Assembly (NCBI RefSeq): GCF_020037125.1
Contig: NZ_JAIQDG010000014.1
Location: forward strand, 124,001-188,000
Source: Myxococcus sp. RHSTA-1-4
GTDB taxonomy: Bacteria > Myxococcota > Myxococcia > Myxococcales > Myxococcaceae
Reading direction: 5' to 3'
Length of the DNA: 64,000 nucleotides
Shown here: positions 28,242 through 37,384 of the stretch, piece after piece
Position numbering within the stretch: position 1 is the stretch's first letter
Layout of the letters: the number at the start of each line of letters is the position of its first letter
Program-made: the position numbers and the translations under genes
The notes under the pieces: model-generated
Told to the model about the DNA's origin: nothing
The model's input: only the letters and a program-made list of their open reading frames with translations
Database searches by the model: none

Positions 28242-28395
28242 GTCCCGGTGACAGCGCCCGGCCTGGCGAAACGGGCCGTGTCCGCCCGCCTGGCCGGAGA
28301 GGGGACTGTCCCGGGGGTGATTGTCGGCTGCCGGAAAGGCCGCCTCACACAGAAAGGGAGGGGCCGCGACGCGCTGTTAACTTCGGGTGCCCTCC

Positions 28396-30975
28396 ATGAC
28401 GCCCCCCCACCCTCGTCCTCCGGCCCCGGGGCCCCTGGCGCTCGACGCGCTGGAGGGCCTCTCCCTGGGGGACGCGTTCCGGCAGATTGTCGAGAGCATT
28501 CCCCAGCTCATCTGGATTACCCGCCCGGACGGCTACCACGAGTACCTCAACCAGCCCTGGTGCGACTACACCGGCCTCACGCGGGAGGAGACGGCGGGCG
28601 AGGGCTGGCGGCGCGCCTTCCACCCGGATGACCTGGAGGAGGCCGACAGACGCTGGGCCCACTCCCTGCGCACCGGTGAGCCCTACGAGGTGGAGTACCG
28701 CTGCCGGCGGCACGACGGGGTGTGGCGCTGGTTCCTCGGCCGCGCGCGCCCGTTGCGCGACGAGAGCGGCCGCGTCGTCCGGTGGTTCGGAACCTGCACG
28801 GACATCGATGACCAGAAGCGTGCCTCGGACTCCATGCGCCTGCTGGACCGGGCCAGCGCGCTGCTGTCCTCCTCGCAGCTCGACTACGAGGCCACGCTGG
28901 CGGCGCTGACGCGGCTGACGGTGCCGTCGCTGGCGGACTGGTGCTCCATCGAAATCGCCGAGGCGGACGGCTCCTGCCGGCAGGTGGGCGTGGCGCACGC
29001 GGACCCGGCCAAGGTGCGCCTGGCCGCGGAGCTGCGGGCGCGCTACCCGCCGAAGCCGGAGGACCCCCACGGCGTGCTGTCCGTCATCCGCACGGGGAAG
29101 CCGGTGCTGATGCCGGAGATGCCGGACGCGCTGCTGGTGGCCAGCACCCGGGACGCGGAGCACCTGCGCATCATGCGCGAGCTGGGGCTTCGCTCGGCGC
29201 TGGTGCTGCCGCTGACGGCGCGCGGGCGCATCCTGGGCGCGCTCACGCTCGTCAACGCCGAGTCCGGCCGGCGCTTCTCCGCCGCGGACATGCCGCTGGC
29301 CGAGCAGCTCGCCTCGCGCGCGGCCCTGGCGCTGGACAACGCGCGCCTCTTCCAGGACGCGCTGCGGCTGGAGCAGCGCTTCCGCTCCCTGGTGACGGCC
29401 TCCGCCCAGGCGGTGTGGGTGACGCGGCCGGATGGCGAGGTGGTGGAGGACAGCCCCTCCTGGCGCGCCTTCACCGGGCAGACGTACGAGGAGTGGCGGG
29501 GCCGGGGCTGGCTGGACGCCGTCCACCCGGAGGACCGCGAGGCGGCGGCCCGGGCCTGGAGCGACGTGGTGGCGCAGCGAGGAGTCTACGAGGTGGAGTA
29601 CCGCCTGCGCCGCCCGGACGGCAGCTACACCCCCACGCGCGTGCGTGCCGTGCCCGTCCTCAACGCGGACGGGAGCGTGCGCGAGTGGGTGGGCACCAAC
29701 ACGGATATCACCGCCCAGCGCCGCGCCGAGGAGGGCGCCCGCCGGCTGGACCGCGAGAAGGCCGCGCGCCGGCTGGAGGCCCTGCGCGCGGAGGTGAGCC
29801 AGGCCTTGTCGAGAGAGGGCTCCGTGCCCGACATCCTCCAGGCCTGCGCGGAAGCCCTGGTGAAGCACCTGGGCGCCCTGGCGGCGCGGCTGTGGCTGCA
29901 CGCGCGTGGCACGGAGGTGCTGGAGCTGGCGGGCAACGCGGGCCCCGCCGCTCCGCCCCGTGACAGGTGGAGCCGGCTCACCTTCCAGATGGGCCTGCCG
30001 GGCGAGGTGGCCCGCACGCGCCAGCAGGCCTGGGTGGACCGCCTGGACGAGGACCCACGCGCGCTGGACCCCGCGTGGCTGCGCGAGGCGGGGATTCGCT
30101 CCTTCGCGGGCATCCCCCTGATGGTGCGCGGCGGGCTGGTGGGCGTGCTGGGCCTCTACGGCCGCCAGCCGCTGAGCGAGGACGCGATGGCGGCGCTGGC
30201 CGCGGTGGCGGAGGCCATCGCCCAGGGCGTGGAGCGCCGCCGCGCGGAGGAGGCCCTCAAGCAGCGCGCACAGGAGCTGGCCCGCTCCAACGAGGAGCTG
30301 CAGCAGTTCGCCTACGTGGCGTCGCATGACCTGCAGGAGCCGCTGCGCATGGTGGCCAGCTACACGCAGCTGCTGGGCCGCCGGTACAAGGGGAAGCTGG
30401 ACGCGGACGCGGACGAGTTCATCCACTACGCCGTGGACGGCGTCACCCGCATGCAGCGGCTCATCCAGGACCTGCTCGCGTACTCGCGGGTGGGCACGCG
30501 GGGCCGGGAGCCGAGGCCGGTGGACGCGAGCCGGGCGCTGGAGCGGGCCACGGCCAACCTCCAGGCCGCCATCCGGGAGAGCGGGGCCACGGTGCTGGGG
30601 GGCGCGCTGCCTCCGGTGCTCGCGGACGAGACGCAGCTCGCGCAGGTGTTCCAGAACCTCATCGGCAACGCGCTCAAGTTCCACGGCGCGGCGCCTCCGC
30701 ATGTGGAGGTGTCAGGAGAGCGCCAGGGCATGGAGGTCCGCTTCACGGTGAAGGACCGGGGCATCGGCATCGAGCCGCAGTACTTCGACCGCATCTTCGT
30801 CATCTTCCAGCGGCTGCACGGCAAGGAGGAGTACCCGGGGACGGGCATCGGGCTGGCCATCTGCAAGAAAATCGTCGAGCGCCATGGCGGGCGCATCGGC
30901 GTGGAGTCCCAGCCGGGGCAGGGGACGACCTTCTGGTTCACCCTGCCCGCCGCGCCGTGCACCCGGGGAGCCTGA
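28396..30975 (+). CDS. PAS-GAF-PAS-GAF sensor histidine kinase
   Basis: An 859-residue soluble kinase. ATG 28396 is used; GTG 28387 is also possible. Layout: PAS/PAC at about 25-140, GAF at about 150-320, PAS/PAC at about 325-450, GAF at about 455-610, a coiled linker, HisKA with [11 protein letters not shown] (H644), and HATPase with IGNALKF, DRGIGIE and [11 protein letters not shown]. The HisKA form, where DLQEPLR replaces the usual DLRNPL, belongs to the phytochrome-like HWE-distant group that commonly pairs with Rcp1 regulators. No membrane segment is seen, so it senses a cytoplasmic signal. Two receiver genes follow immediately. Confidence 0.92.
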   Translation: MTPPHPRPPAPGPLALDALEGLSLGDAFRQIVESIPQLIWITRPDGYHEYLNQPWCDYTGLTREETAGEGWRRAFHPDDLEEADRRWAHSLRTGEPYEVEYRCRRHDGVWRWFLGRARPLRDESGRVVRWFGTCTDIDDQKRASDSMRLLDRASALLSSSQLDYEATLAALTRLTVPSLADWCSIEIAEADGSCRQVGVAHADPAKVRLAAELRARYPPKPEDPHGVLSVIRTGKPVLMPEMPDALLVASTRDAEHLRIMRELGLRSALVLPLTARGRILGALTLVNAESGRRFSAADMPLAEQLASRAALALDNARLFQDALRLEQRFRSLVTASAQAVWVTRPDGEVVEDSPSWRAFTGQTYEEWRGRGWLDAVHPEDREAAARAWSDVVAQRGVYEVEYRLRRPDGSYTPTRVRAVPVLNADGSVREWVGTNTDITAQRRAEEGARRLDREKAARRLEALRAEVSQALSREGSVPDILQACAEALVKHLGALAARLWLHARGTEVLELAGNAGPAAPPRDRWSRLTFQMGLPGEVARTRQQAWVDRLDEDPRALDPAWLREAGIRSFAGIPLMVRGGLVGVLGLYGRQPLSEDAMAALAAVAEAIAQGVERRRAEEALKQRAQELARSNEELQQFAYVASHDLQEPLRMVASYTQLLGRRYKGKLDADADEFIHYAVDGVTRMQRLIQDLLAYSRVGTRGREPRPVDASRALERATANLQAAIRESGATVLGGALPPVLADETQLAQVFQNLIGNALKFHGAAPPHVEVSGERQGMEVRFTVKDRGIGIEPQYFDRIFVIFQRLHGKEEYPGTGIGLAICKKIVERHGGRIGVESQPGQGTTFWFTLPAAPCTRGA

Positions 30976-30981
30976 GGCATC

Positions 30982-31440
30982 ATGAGTCACGACGACACTG
31001 GACGACCGATTGAAATCCTCCTGGTGGAGGACAACCCCGGCGACGTGCGGCTGACCATCGAGGCCCTCAAGGAGGGCAAGGTGCGCAACAGCCTGTCGGT
31101 GGCGCGCGACGGCGTGGAGGCCCTGGCCTTCCTGCGGCGCGAGGGCCCGTTCGCCCAGGCCGTGAGGCCGGACCTCATCCTCCTGGACCTGAACCTCCCT
31201 CGAAAGGACGGGCGCGAGGTGCTGGCGGAAATCAAGGAGGACCCCTCGCTGCGCCGGATTCCCGTGGTGGTGCTCACCACGTCGGAGTCGGAGGAGGACA
31301 TCCTGCGCACGTACGACCTCCACGCGAACTGCTACATCGCCAAGCCGGTGGACCTGGAGCAGTTCATCTCCGTGGTGCGCTCCATCGACGACTTCTGGCT
31401 GTCGGTGGTCCGGCTGCCACCCAAGCCCGAGGTCGCATGA
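30982..31440 (+). CDS. Rcp1-like single-domain response regulator
   Basis: A 152-residue receiver domain with acidic pocket VEDNPGD, phosphoacceptor D69 ([11 protein letters not shown]), the TTS switch and the [11 protein letters not shown] lysine. It matches the Rcp1 type encoded beside phytochrome-like kinases. It has no output domain, so it acts as a phosphate shuttle or by protein contact. It starts six bases after the kinase stop and overlaps the next gene by ATGA. Confidence 0.93.
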   Translation: MSHDDTGRPIEILLVEDNPGDVRLTIEALKEGKVRNSLSVARDGVEALAFLRREGPFAQAVRPDLILLDLNLPRKDGREVLAEIKEDPSLRRIPVVVLTTSESEEDILRTYDLHANCYIAKPVDLEQFISVVRSIDDFWLSVVRLPPKPEVA

Positions 31441-32579
31441 ACTCCAGGGGCCTGGATGAGCGCACGCTGCGCGTGCTGCTGGTGGAGGACAACCCGGGTG
31501 ACGCGCGGCTGCTCCATGAAGAGCTGCGGGAGTTCTCCTCCGCGAACTTCGAGGTGGTCCACGTTGGCCGCCTGTCCGAGGCGCTGCGCGTGGTGGAGAC
31601 GGCCGGCGTGGACGCGGTGCTGCTGGACCTGTCGCTGCCGGACGGGCACGGGCTGGGCAACATCTCGCGCCTCCTGCAGGCCGCGCCGGCGACGCCGCTG
31701 GTGGTCCTCACCGGCACCGACGACGAGCGGCTGGCGGTGCAGGCCGTCCACGAGGGCGCGCAGGACTACCTGGTGAAGGGCCAGGTGACGGGCCCGCTGC
31801 TGGTGCGCGCGCTGCGCTACGCCATCGAGCGCAAGCGGGTGGAGGAAGGGCTGAAGCGCGAGGAGGCGGCGCGGCAGACGGCGGTGTTCCGCGAGCAGTT
31901 CCTCGGCATGCTCGGGCACGATTTGCGCAACCCGTTGCAGGCCATCTCCGGCAACGCGGCGCTGCTCCTGCGCTACGGCGGGCTGGCCGAGCCCCAGCGC
32001 AAGGCGGTCAACCGCATCTCCATCTCCGCGGACCGCATGGCGCGGATGATCAACGACCTGCTGGACTTCACCCGCACCCGGCTGGGCGGCGGTTACGCGC
32101 TGAACCGCGCGAGGATGAACCTGCACGAGGTGGTGCGGCAGGTGGTGGAGGAGCTGGAGGTGGCCCACGCGAGCCGCCGCTTCGACCTGGGCCTGTCCGG
32201 CAACGGCTGGGGCGAGTGGGACGCGGACCGCATGGCCCAGGCCGTCTCCAACCTGGTGGGCAACGCCGTGCAGTACTCGCCGGAGGACACGGCGGTGAGC
32301 GTGTCCCTGCGCGACGAGGGCGGCGGCGTGCGGCTGGAGGTCCACAACTGGGGCCTGCCGATTCCCGGCGAGCGCCTGCCCCACATCTTCGACCCGTTCG
32401 TGCGCGCCGGGGACATGCGCAGCGCGCAGCGCAACGGGCTGGGGCTCGGGCTCTACATCACCCACGAAATCGTGCGCGCGCACGGCGGCCTGCTGCGGGT
32501 GACGTCCACCGCGCAGGACGGCACGCGCTTCTGGATGTACCTGCCGCGTCACGCGCCGTCCGCGGCCGCCGCCGGGTAG
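31437..32579 (+). CDS. Receiver-histidine kinase hybrid
   Basis: A 380-residue protein with an N-terminal receiver (VEDNPGD, D64 in LLDLSLPDG, then a VVLTGTDD switch) joined by a coiled segment to HisKA ([13 protein letters not shown]161) and HATPase ([22 protein letters not shown]). The receiver-first order means it can be phosphorylated by the kinase two genes upstream and then act on a further partner. ATG 31437 overlaps the previous stop. The three genes form a compact phosphorelay operon. No DNA-binding output is encoded here. Confidence 0.92.
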   Translation: MNSRGLDERTLRVLLVEDNPGDARLLHEELREFSSANFEVVHVGRLSEALRVVETAGVDAVLLDLSLPDGHGLGNISRLLQAAPATPLVVLTGTDDERLAVQAVHEGAQDYLVKGQVTGPLLVRALRYAIERKRVEEGLKREEAARQTAVFREQFLGMLGHDLRNPLQAISGNAALLLRYGGLAEPQRKAVNRISISADRMARMINDLLDFTRTRLGGGYALNRARMNLHEVVRQVVEELEVAHASRRFDLGLSGNGWGEWDADRMAQAVSNLVGNAVQYSPEDTAVSVSLRDEGGGVRLEVHNWGLPIPGERLPHIFDPFVRAGDMRSAQRNGLGLGLYITHEIVRAHGGLLRVTSTAQDGTRFWMYLPRHAPSAAAAG

Positions 32580-32603
32580 GGCGGGTAGGGCGGGGGGGGA
32601 GGG
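32574..32603 (+). promoter_or_regulatory. G-quadruplex motif over the stop codon
   Basis: Runs of three or more G separated by loops of one or two bases (TA, C, TA, C) span the last codons and TAG of the receiver-kinase gene, then continue as an eight-G run and one more GGG. This is a dense quadruplex-forming pattern on the coding strand, so it would exist in the mRNA too. It could act as a transcript-end structure. Confidence 0.45.
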
Positions 32604-32757
32604 CGTCAGGGGCCGCCTGGCCGGTGAAGAGGCGGCCGAGCCTGCCGGGAGCGTCCAGGGAGGCGGCGCCGCGGGCGGCGGGAGGACACACCTTGGCGGT
32701 GTGGCGTGAACGCGGCTGCCCGTCCAGGACGCGCGGCCCCGGCAGTGAGGTCACCGC

Positions 32758-32961
32758 ATGGAGATTCTCGGGTCCGCTATCGTGGGTGTCATCATCTTCT
32801 CAATCCTCATCCTGGCCGTCGTCCTGGGGGGCGCCTTGGGCAACAAGCAGGAGAGGGATTTGCGTGAGCTCACCTCGCAGCAGCGGGCCGCCGGGATGAC
32901 GGGGGACGTCAGCATGCACGACCGCGACCTCGACTACGACGACCGCCACGTGCCGGTGTAG
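32758..32961 (+). CDS. Small single-pass membrane protein
   Basis: A 67-residue protein with one N-terminal hydrophobic helix (AIVGVIIFSILILAVVLGGALG, about residues 7-28) and a charged tail rich in Asp and Arg. ATG 32758 follows TGAGGT. Codon use fits the genome. Family not recognised. It ends 14 bases before the convergent FRG gene's stop. Confidence 0.6.
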   Translation: MEILGSAIVGVIIFSILILAVVLGGALGNKQERDLRELTSQQRAAGMTGDVSMHDRDLDYDDRHVPV

Positions 32962-32974
32962 GCGTCGCGCGGCG

Positions 32975-33763
32975 TCAGCGGGGCCGCGGGCTGTAGTAGC
33001 GGCGCAGCCAGCGGCTCAGCCCGTCCAGGCCGGGGAAGAGCACGCGCTCGGTGATGTTGGCCTGGTCCAGCTTGTCGCGTACCTCCCACTTGAGGGAGGC
33101 GGGGACGATGAGCCGGCGCACGCCCTGCTTCTGGTCCTCGAGGAAGGTGTCCAGGCGCAGCTCCGGCCCGTTCATCACCGAGAAGAGCGCGAACTGGTTG
33201 ATGATGCGCGCGTCCAGCGAGGGCGGCTCGAAGAAGAGCACGAAGGGGTGTTTCGCCAGCTTGTCGAAGGTGGACAGGTCTCCCGCCACCGCGGACAGCA
33301 TCTCCGCGGTGAAGACGTCCGCGCCCTCCTTCCGGAGCTGGGCCTTCAGCGGCCTGGGCAGCAGCCGGTTCGTCTCGTGGTAGTCCACGCACCACACCAC
33401 GCCGTCCTGGTCGGCCAGGTCGGTGTCCTCGGTGAGGAAGTGCAGCGCGACGTAAGGGCTGAACGTCCAGTCCAGCAGCCGCGTGGGCAGCCCGTGGTGC
33501 TGGGCCAGGGCCAGCCAGTCCCAGAGGAACTCCATGCGCGGCTGGTGCGCGCCGGGCGCGTACTTGCGGAAGGCGCGCAGCAGGTCCTTCTCCTGCCGCA
33601 CGAACATGCCCTTGCGGTTGAGCGCGGTGGACAGGTCGTGCTCCACGTGCGGCATGCCCCGGAAGACGAAGCTGGACCGGTGGCGGCCCAGCGCCTCGTT
33701 CCAGGAGTCCGCGAAGAGCGCCTCCTGCAACTCCACCCATGACTCCACCCGCTGCTCACGCAT
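32975..33763 (-). CDS. FRG-domain protein
   Basis: A 262-residue protein with the FRG domain, named for the FVFRGMP motif (about 32-38). Further family features are QHHGLPTRLLDWT (about 88-100), where most members also carry an invariant His/Arg/Asp set, and NQFALFSVM near the C-terminus. FRG domains are widespread in bacteria and phage, often in defence or toxin contexts, with no settled activity. It begins 42 bases after the glycosidase gene's stop on the same strand, so it may be the last gene of that operon. The start ATG 33763 has a weak ribosome site. Confidence 0.85.
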   Translation of the reverse strand: MREQRVESWVELQEALFADSWNEALGRHRSSFVFRGMPHVEHDLSTALNRKGMFVRQEKDLLRAFRKYAPGAHQPRMEFLWDWLALAQHHGLPTRLLDWTFSPYVALHFLTEDTDLADQDGVVWCVDYHETNRLLPRPLKAQLRKEGADVFTAEMLSAVAGDLSTFDKLAKHPFVLFFEPPSLDARIINQFALFSVMNGPELRLDTFLEDQKQGVRRLIVPASLKWEVRDKLDQANITERVLFPGLDGLSRWLRRYYSPRPR

Positions 33764-33805
33764 GGTGGGTGTCTCTTACGGGAGCCCGGGCGAGGGCGCC
33801 AGGGC

Positions 33806-34690
33806 TCACGCGTAGCGGCGGACCATGCGCGCGCAGAAGCCGGCGAACTCCTCCGCCTGGAGCGGCGGGCTGGTGTGGTGCGGGCTGTGGCCCCGGTGCT
33901 CCGGCGTGAAGCAGAAGGTCAGCGTCACGTCGAAGTCCTCCAGCGCCTTCATCTGCCGGTCGAACCAGGCGTCCGCGCCGGGACGGAAGCTGTCCGCCCA
34001 GCTCAGGCCGGTGCGCAGCTTCCGGACGCCCAGCTTCTTCAGCCAGGACACGGTGTCGTCCAGCCGGTGGTCCTCGAAGTGGAACCACTGGCAGATGCCC
34101 ATCGCCGGCGTGTAGTCCGCGAAGTGCCGCAGCGCCTTCTTCGGCGTGCCGTCCTCCCGCAGCAGCCCCATGTAGAAGTGCCGGTAGTAGGACGAGCCCT
34201 CCGCCTCGCGGTGGCGCGTCGTCGCCGGCCACGCCTTGGGCAAGTCATAGAGGCTGTACCAGTGCACGCGCGGCGCCAGGTCCAGCAGCAGCTCCGCGCT
34301 GCGGCGCAGGCCGAACTCCTGCACCTCCTCCGCGCCGAAGCTGGAGACGCCCACCTCCGTAATCCACACCGGGTGCTTCACGATGGACTGGATTTCGCGG
34401 TAGCGGTCGGGCCACTCGTCAAGCTGCCAGTGGTTCCAGTCCAGCGGGAAGCCGTGGATGGCCACCACGTCCACGTGCTCCAGCACGCCCTGGCCTTCCA
34501 GGTTGCGGATGAAGCCCGCGTCGATGGGGGACATGCCGCCCAGCACCCGGGGCAGGTTCGGGCGCTCCGCCTTCACCGCCTCCCCCGCGAGCTTCGCCAT
34601 GTTGGCGAACAGCCGCCAGCCCTTGTCCACGTCGAAGTCCCAGTGGGACATGTTGTTGGGCTCGTTCCAGAGCTTGATGGCTTCGACCAT
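33806..34690 (-). CDS. Glycoside hydrolase-like TIM-barrel protein, apparently permuted
   Basis: A 294-residue protein. ATG 34690 is 13 bases after the methyltransferase stop and follows AGGAG, so no missing 5' part is evident. Clan-A glycosidase motifs are present: LWNEPNN at about 8-14 (acid/base Glu on strand 4) and VWITEVGVSS at about 102-111 (nucleophile Glu on strand 7). However, the segments expected before NEP, the strand-1 LRTGLSW, strand-3 FCFTPEH and the helix EEFAGFCARMVRRYA, come after them, at the C-terminus. The chain end RRYA would normally run straight into the NEP strand. This reads as a circular permutation of a GH5/GH39-type barrel. It is encoded with a glycosyltransferase and nucleotidyltransferase, so it probably acts on a glycan made by that set. 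There is no signal peptide. Confidence 0.7.
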   Translation of the reverse strand: MVEAIKLWNEPNNMSHWDFDVDKGWRLFANMAKLAGEAVKAERPNLPRVLGGMSPIDAGFIRNLEGQGVLEHVDVVAIHGFPLDWNHWQLDEWPDRYREIQSIVKHPVWITEVGVSSFGAEEVQEFGLRRSAELLLDLAPRVHWYSLYDLPKAWPATTRHREAEGSSYYRHFYMGLLREDGTPKKALRHFADYTPAMGICQWFHFEDHRLDDTVSWLKKLGVRKLRTGLSWADSFRPGADAWFDRQMKALEDFDVTLTFCFTPEHRGHSPHHTSPPLQAEEFAGFCARMVRRYA

Positions 34691-34703
34691 GGGATGCGTG
34701 CTC

Positions 34704-35480
34704 CTAGGTGCGTGGGTAGACGGCGCGCGGGTACTGGTGCGAGAACTCGCGGCGCCGGCAGATGTAGAACTCGTGGGCCGGGTTCTGGACGATGTCGAAG
34801 CCCGCGGCGCGCAGCAGGGCCTCCGCGCCGGCACGATTGGGAATCCACCAGTTCGTCCAGTCGTGCGCGTAGCTGTCCTCGATGAAGTACGCGAGCGGGA
34901 AGGACAGGCTCTCGAAGATGCCGCGCTCCTCGAAGGGGTAGTCGCGCTCCACCTTCGGCACGCTCTGGCTGCCGCGCTGCATGCTCTGGAAGACGAGCGT
35001 GTCCTTCACCACGTGCTCGCGGAGCAAATCCAGCGCGAGCAGCGGGTGACGCAGGTGGTAGAGCACGCCCATGAAGAGGACGAGGTCGAACTTCTCGCGC
35101 AGGGCGCCGACGTCGTAGACGTCCAGCAGGCGGAACTCGATGTCCAGCCCGTTCACCTCCGCGGCGAAGCGGGCCTGCTCGAGGTAGCGCTCGTCGCTGT
35201 CGATGCCCACCACGCGCTCCGCCCCGCGCCGCTTCATCTCCATGGCGTAGAAGCCGGCGTTGCAGCCGATGTCCAGCACCGTCCCGCCGGACAAATCCCG
35301 CGGAATGGCGCCGGAGATGTAGCGCCAGTTCATGGCCGGGTAGTCACCCAGGAAGTGGTTGGGCGCGGTGCGCACGCCCTTGAGGTCCAGGTTGTGGAAC
35401 CACTCACCCAGGCCGCGGACGCGCTCCTGGATTTCCCGCGGCGTCATGGCCGAGGCGGGCTTCGGTGGGCTGCGGCTCAT
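34704..35480 (-). CDS. SAM-dependent methyltransferase (CmoB/DUF1698-like)
   Basis: A 258-residue class I methyltransferase. Motif I is VLDIGCNAGFY and the acidic end of strand 2 is GIDSDERY; FMGVLYHLRHPLLAL follows strand 4. The fold and the GVLYHLRHP segment resemble CmoB/DUF1698 enzymes. The ATG at 35480 overlaps the nucleotidyltransferase stop (ATGA), and the permuted glycosidase gene follows 13 bases after its stop. By context it probably methylates a sugar or glycan intermediate. Confidence 0.85.
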   Translation of the reverse strand: MSRSPPKPASAMTPREIQERVRGLGEWFHNLDLKGVRTAPNHFLGDYPAMNWRYISGAIPRDLSGGTVLDIGCNAGFYAMEMKRRGAERVVGIDSDERYLEQARFAAEVNGLDIEFRLLDVYDVGALREKFDLVLFMGVLYHLRHPLLALDLLREHVVKDTLVFQSMQRGSQSVPKVERDYPFEERGIFESLSFPLAYFIEDSYAHDWTNWWIPNRAGAEALLRAAGFDIVQNPAHEFYICRRREFSHQYPRAVYPRT

Positions 35481-36286
35481 ACGGGCTCCTGCGCTTCCAG
35501 GGGGAAGTCGCCATGGGCGTCCGCCAGGGTGTTGCCGGTGCGCGTGGAGACGGGCTCGCTGATGCCCAGCCGCCGCACGGCCTCGCGGTAGCCATGCAGC
35601 GTGCCCACGTCCATGTACGCCTCGCCCGCGCGCACGGCGGTGGCGTGGCCGCCGCGCTCCATCCACGCGTTGACGAGCGTGCCCAGGTACGGGTCCCTCG
35701 GCTCGCGGGTCAGCCAGAGCGCGTGCAGCTCGCGCAGCACCGCGCCGCTGAGCTTGAAGGCGCCCCACACCCAGTGGGACGCGGCACCCTGCTGCTTCAC
35801 CTGGATTTCGCGGACGGACAGCACCTCGCCGTCACCGTCGGTGACGACGGCGTCGAAGAGCTCGGGCGTCACCACCGGAAAGAGGAGGAAGGACAGGCCG
35901 CCGCCGGGCAGGCGCACCAGGCCGTCCTCGGGGAACCAGACGGTGTCCGGCAGCCCCACCACGATTTCCTCGTCCGGAGGGATGAAGGGCAGGGCGCGGA
36001 AGATGGAGTCGCACAGGCCGAGCGGCTCCTCCTGCACGGCGTAGCAGACCTGCGCGGGCCCCACGCGGCCCTTGTAGTACTCGATGATGTCCGACTTGCC
36101 GGGAGAGATGACGAAGCAGAGCTTGCGCGCGCCCGCGAGCACCATGCGGTCCACCAGGTACTCACTCACCGCGCGCGGGCGCTCCGTCCTGCCGTCCAGG
36201 CGCCCTCCCACGGGCAGCAGCTCCTTGGAGAAGGCGAGTGGCTGGATGCGGCTTCCGATTCCGGCGGCTGGAATGATTCCCCACAT
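35477..36286 (-). CDS. Sugar-phosphate nucleotidyltransferase (RmlA/GalU-like)
   Basis: A 269-residue nucleotidyltransferase of the glucose-1-phosphate type. The N-terminal nucleotide loop reads IIPAAGIGSRIQPLAFSKELLPVGG, a variant of GxGTRLxPxTxxxPKxLLPV with K at position 20. EEPLGLCDSIF and VGLPDTVW supply the base- and metal-binding segments. It should make an NDP-sugar for the glycosyltransferase encoded just upstream. Its stop overlaps the methyltransferase start. Confidence 0.88.
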   Translation of the reverse strand: MWGIIPAAGIGSRIQPLAFSKELLPVGGRLDGRTERPRAVSEYLVDRMVLAGARKLCFVISPGKSDIIEYYKGRVGPAQVCYAVQEEPLGLCDSIFRALPFIPPDEEIVVGLPDTVWFPEDGLVRLPGGGLSFLLFPVVTPELFDAVVTDGDGEVLSVREIQVKQQGAASHWVWGAFKLSGAVLRELHALWLTREPRDPYLGTLVNAWMERGGHATAVRAGEAYMDVGTLHGYREAVRRLGISEPVSTRTGNTLADAHGDFPLEAQEPV

Positions 36287-36292
36287 ATGACG

Positions 36293-37384
36293 TCACATCC
36301 TCATGGCAGCGGGTTCGACGCACGCGTGCTCGAGCAGCTCCAGCAGCTCGCGGGCGCGGTGCTCGGAGGTGTGCTCGGCGAGGACGCGCTCGCGGGCGGC
36401 GCGGCCGAGGCGGGCCAGTTCCTCCGGCGAGCGCGACAGGGCCTCCACCACGTCCTCCGTGGCGCGGCACACGAGGATTTCCTCACCGGGGCGGAAGAAG
36501 GAGTCCAGGCCCTCCCATGCGTCGCTCAGCACGGGCGTGCCGCAGGCACCGGCCTCGAAGAGGCGGCCGGAGGGGCAGTAGCCCATGGCGGCCATGGGCG
36601 CGCGGGTGACGTTGAGGGTGAGCGAGGACGAGCAGTAGAAGGCCGGGTGCTCCGGCGGAGGCAGGTGCTGGACGAACCAGAGGTTCTCCGTCCACGCGAA
36701 GTTCGCGGGGTACTGCGCGCCGCCGATGACGAAGCGGCGGTAGGGCAGCCGGCGCGCGGGCTCCAGGAAGAAGCGCTCCAGCGCGGCCTGCCGGTTGGCG
36801 GCATAGGTGCCCAGGTAGCTCAGGTCTCCGCGGTAGGAGTCCTTCGGCGGCGTGGTGCGGTAGGCACCCGGGTCCACGTGGCCGTAGAGGGGCGCCACGC
36901 GCCGCGCGCCCAGCTCCGAGCGCAGCGCCTTCAGCGCCATGCCGCCGGTGTAGCTGAGCACCAGGTCGAAGCCGCCCAGGCCTTCCTGCGGCAGGTACTC
37001 CACCGCCTCGCCCGCGCGCGTGCGCTCGACGGTGACGGGCGTGTCCAGGTCGTAGAAGCACTTCACGGCCACGCGCGAGTCCAGCACCAGGCGCGACGCG
37101 GCCACGCCGTCCGGGCAGTATGACGTCACCAGCGCCACGTCCGCGTCCGCCAGCTCGCGGCGCGCGCGGGGCAGTACGCCCTCCCAGCCGGGATAGAGCA
37201 CCAGCTCGCCGCCGGGCGGAAGCTCCGTGAGGTCCCGGTGCGGGGCGTAGAAGGGAAGGTCTCGCTCGAAGAAGACGACGCGGTGGCCCCAGGCGGTCAG
37301 CGACGCGATGAGGCCGCGCCACAGCGTGGCGTGTCCGTTGCCCCAGGACGAGCTGACCGCGAGGCCGAAGACGACGAGCTTCAT
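36293..37384 (-). CDS. CgeB-like glycosyltransferase
   Basis: A 363-residue GT-B-fold protein; ATG 37384 overlaps the HD gene stop. The N-terminus is a Rossmann start (KLVVFGLAVSSSWGNGHATLW). The C-terminal half has the CgeB-type donor-binding region: SLTLNVTRAPMAAMGYCPSGRLFEAGACGTPVLSD, then the end-helix region HTSEHRARELLELL. It should move a sugar to an unknown acceptor. No membrane segment is present. The nucleotidyltransferase gene follows after six bases. Confidence 0.85.
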   Translation of the reverse strand: MKLVVFGLAVSSSWGNGHATLWRGLIASLTAWGHRVVFFERDLPFYAPHRDLTELPPGGELVLYPGWEGVLPRARRELADADVALVTSYCPDGVAASRLVLDSRVAVKCFYDLDTPVTVERTRAGEAVEYLPQEGLGGFDLVLSYTGGMALKALRSELGARRVAPLYGHVDPGAYRTTPPKDSYRGDLSYLGTYAANRQAALERFFLEPARRLPYRRFVIGGAQYPANFAWTENLWFVQHLPPPEHPAFYCSSSLTLNVTRAPMAAMGYCPSGRLFEAGACGTPVLSDAWEGLDSFFRPGEEILVCRATEDVVEALSRSPEELARLGRAARERVLAEHTSEHRARELLELLEHACVEPAAMRM

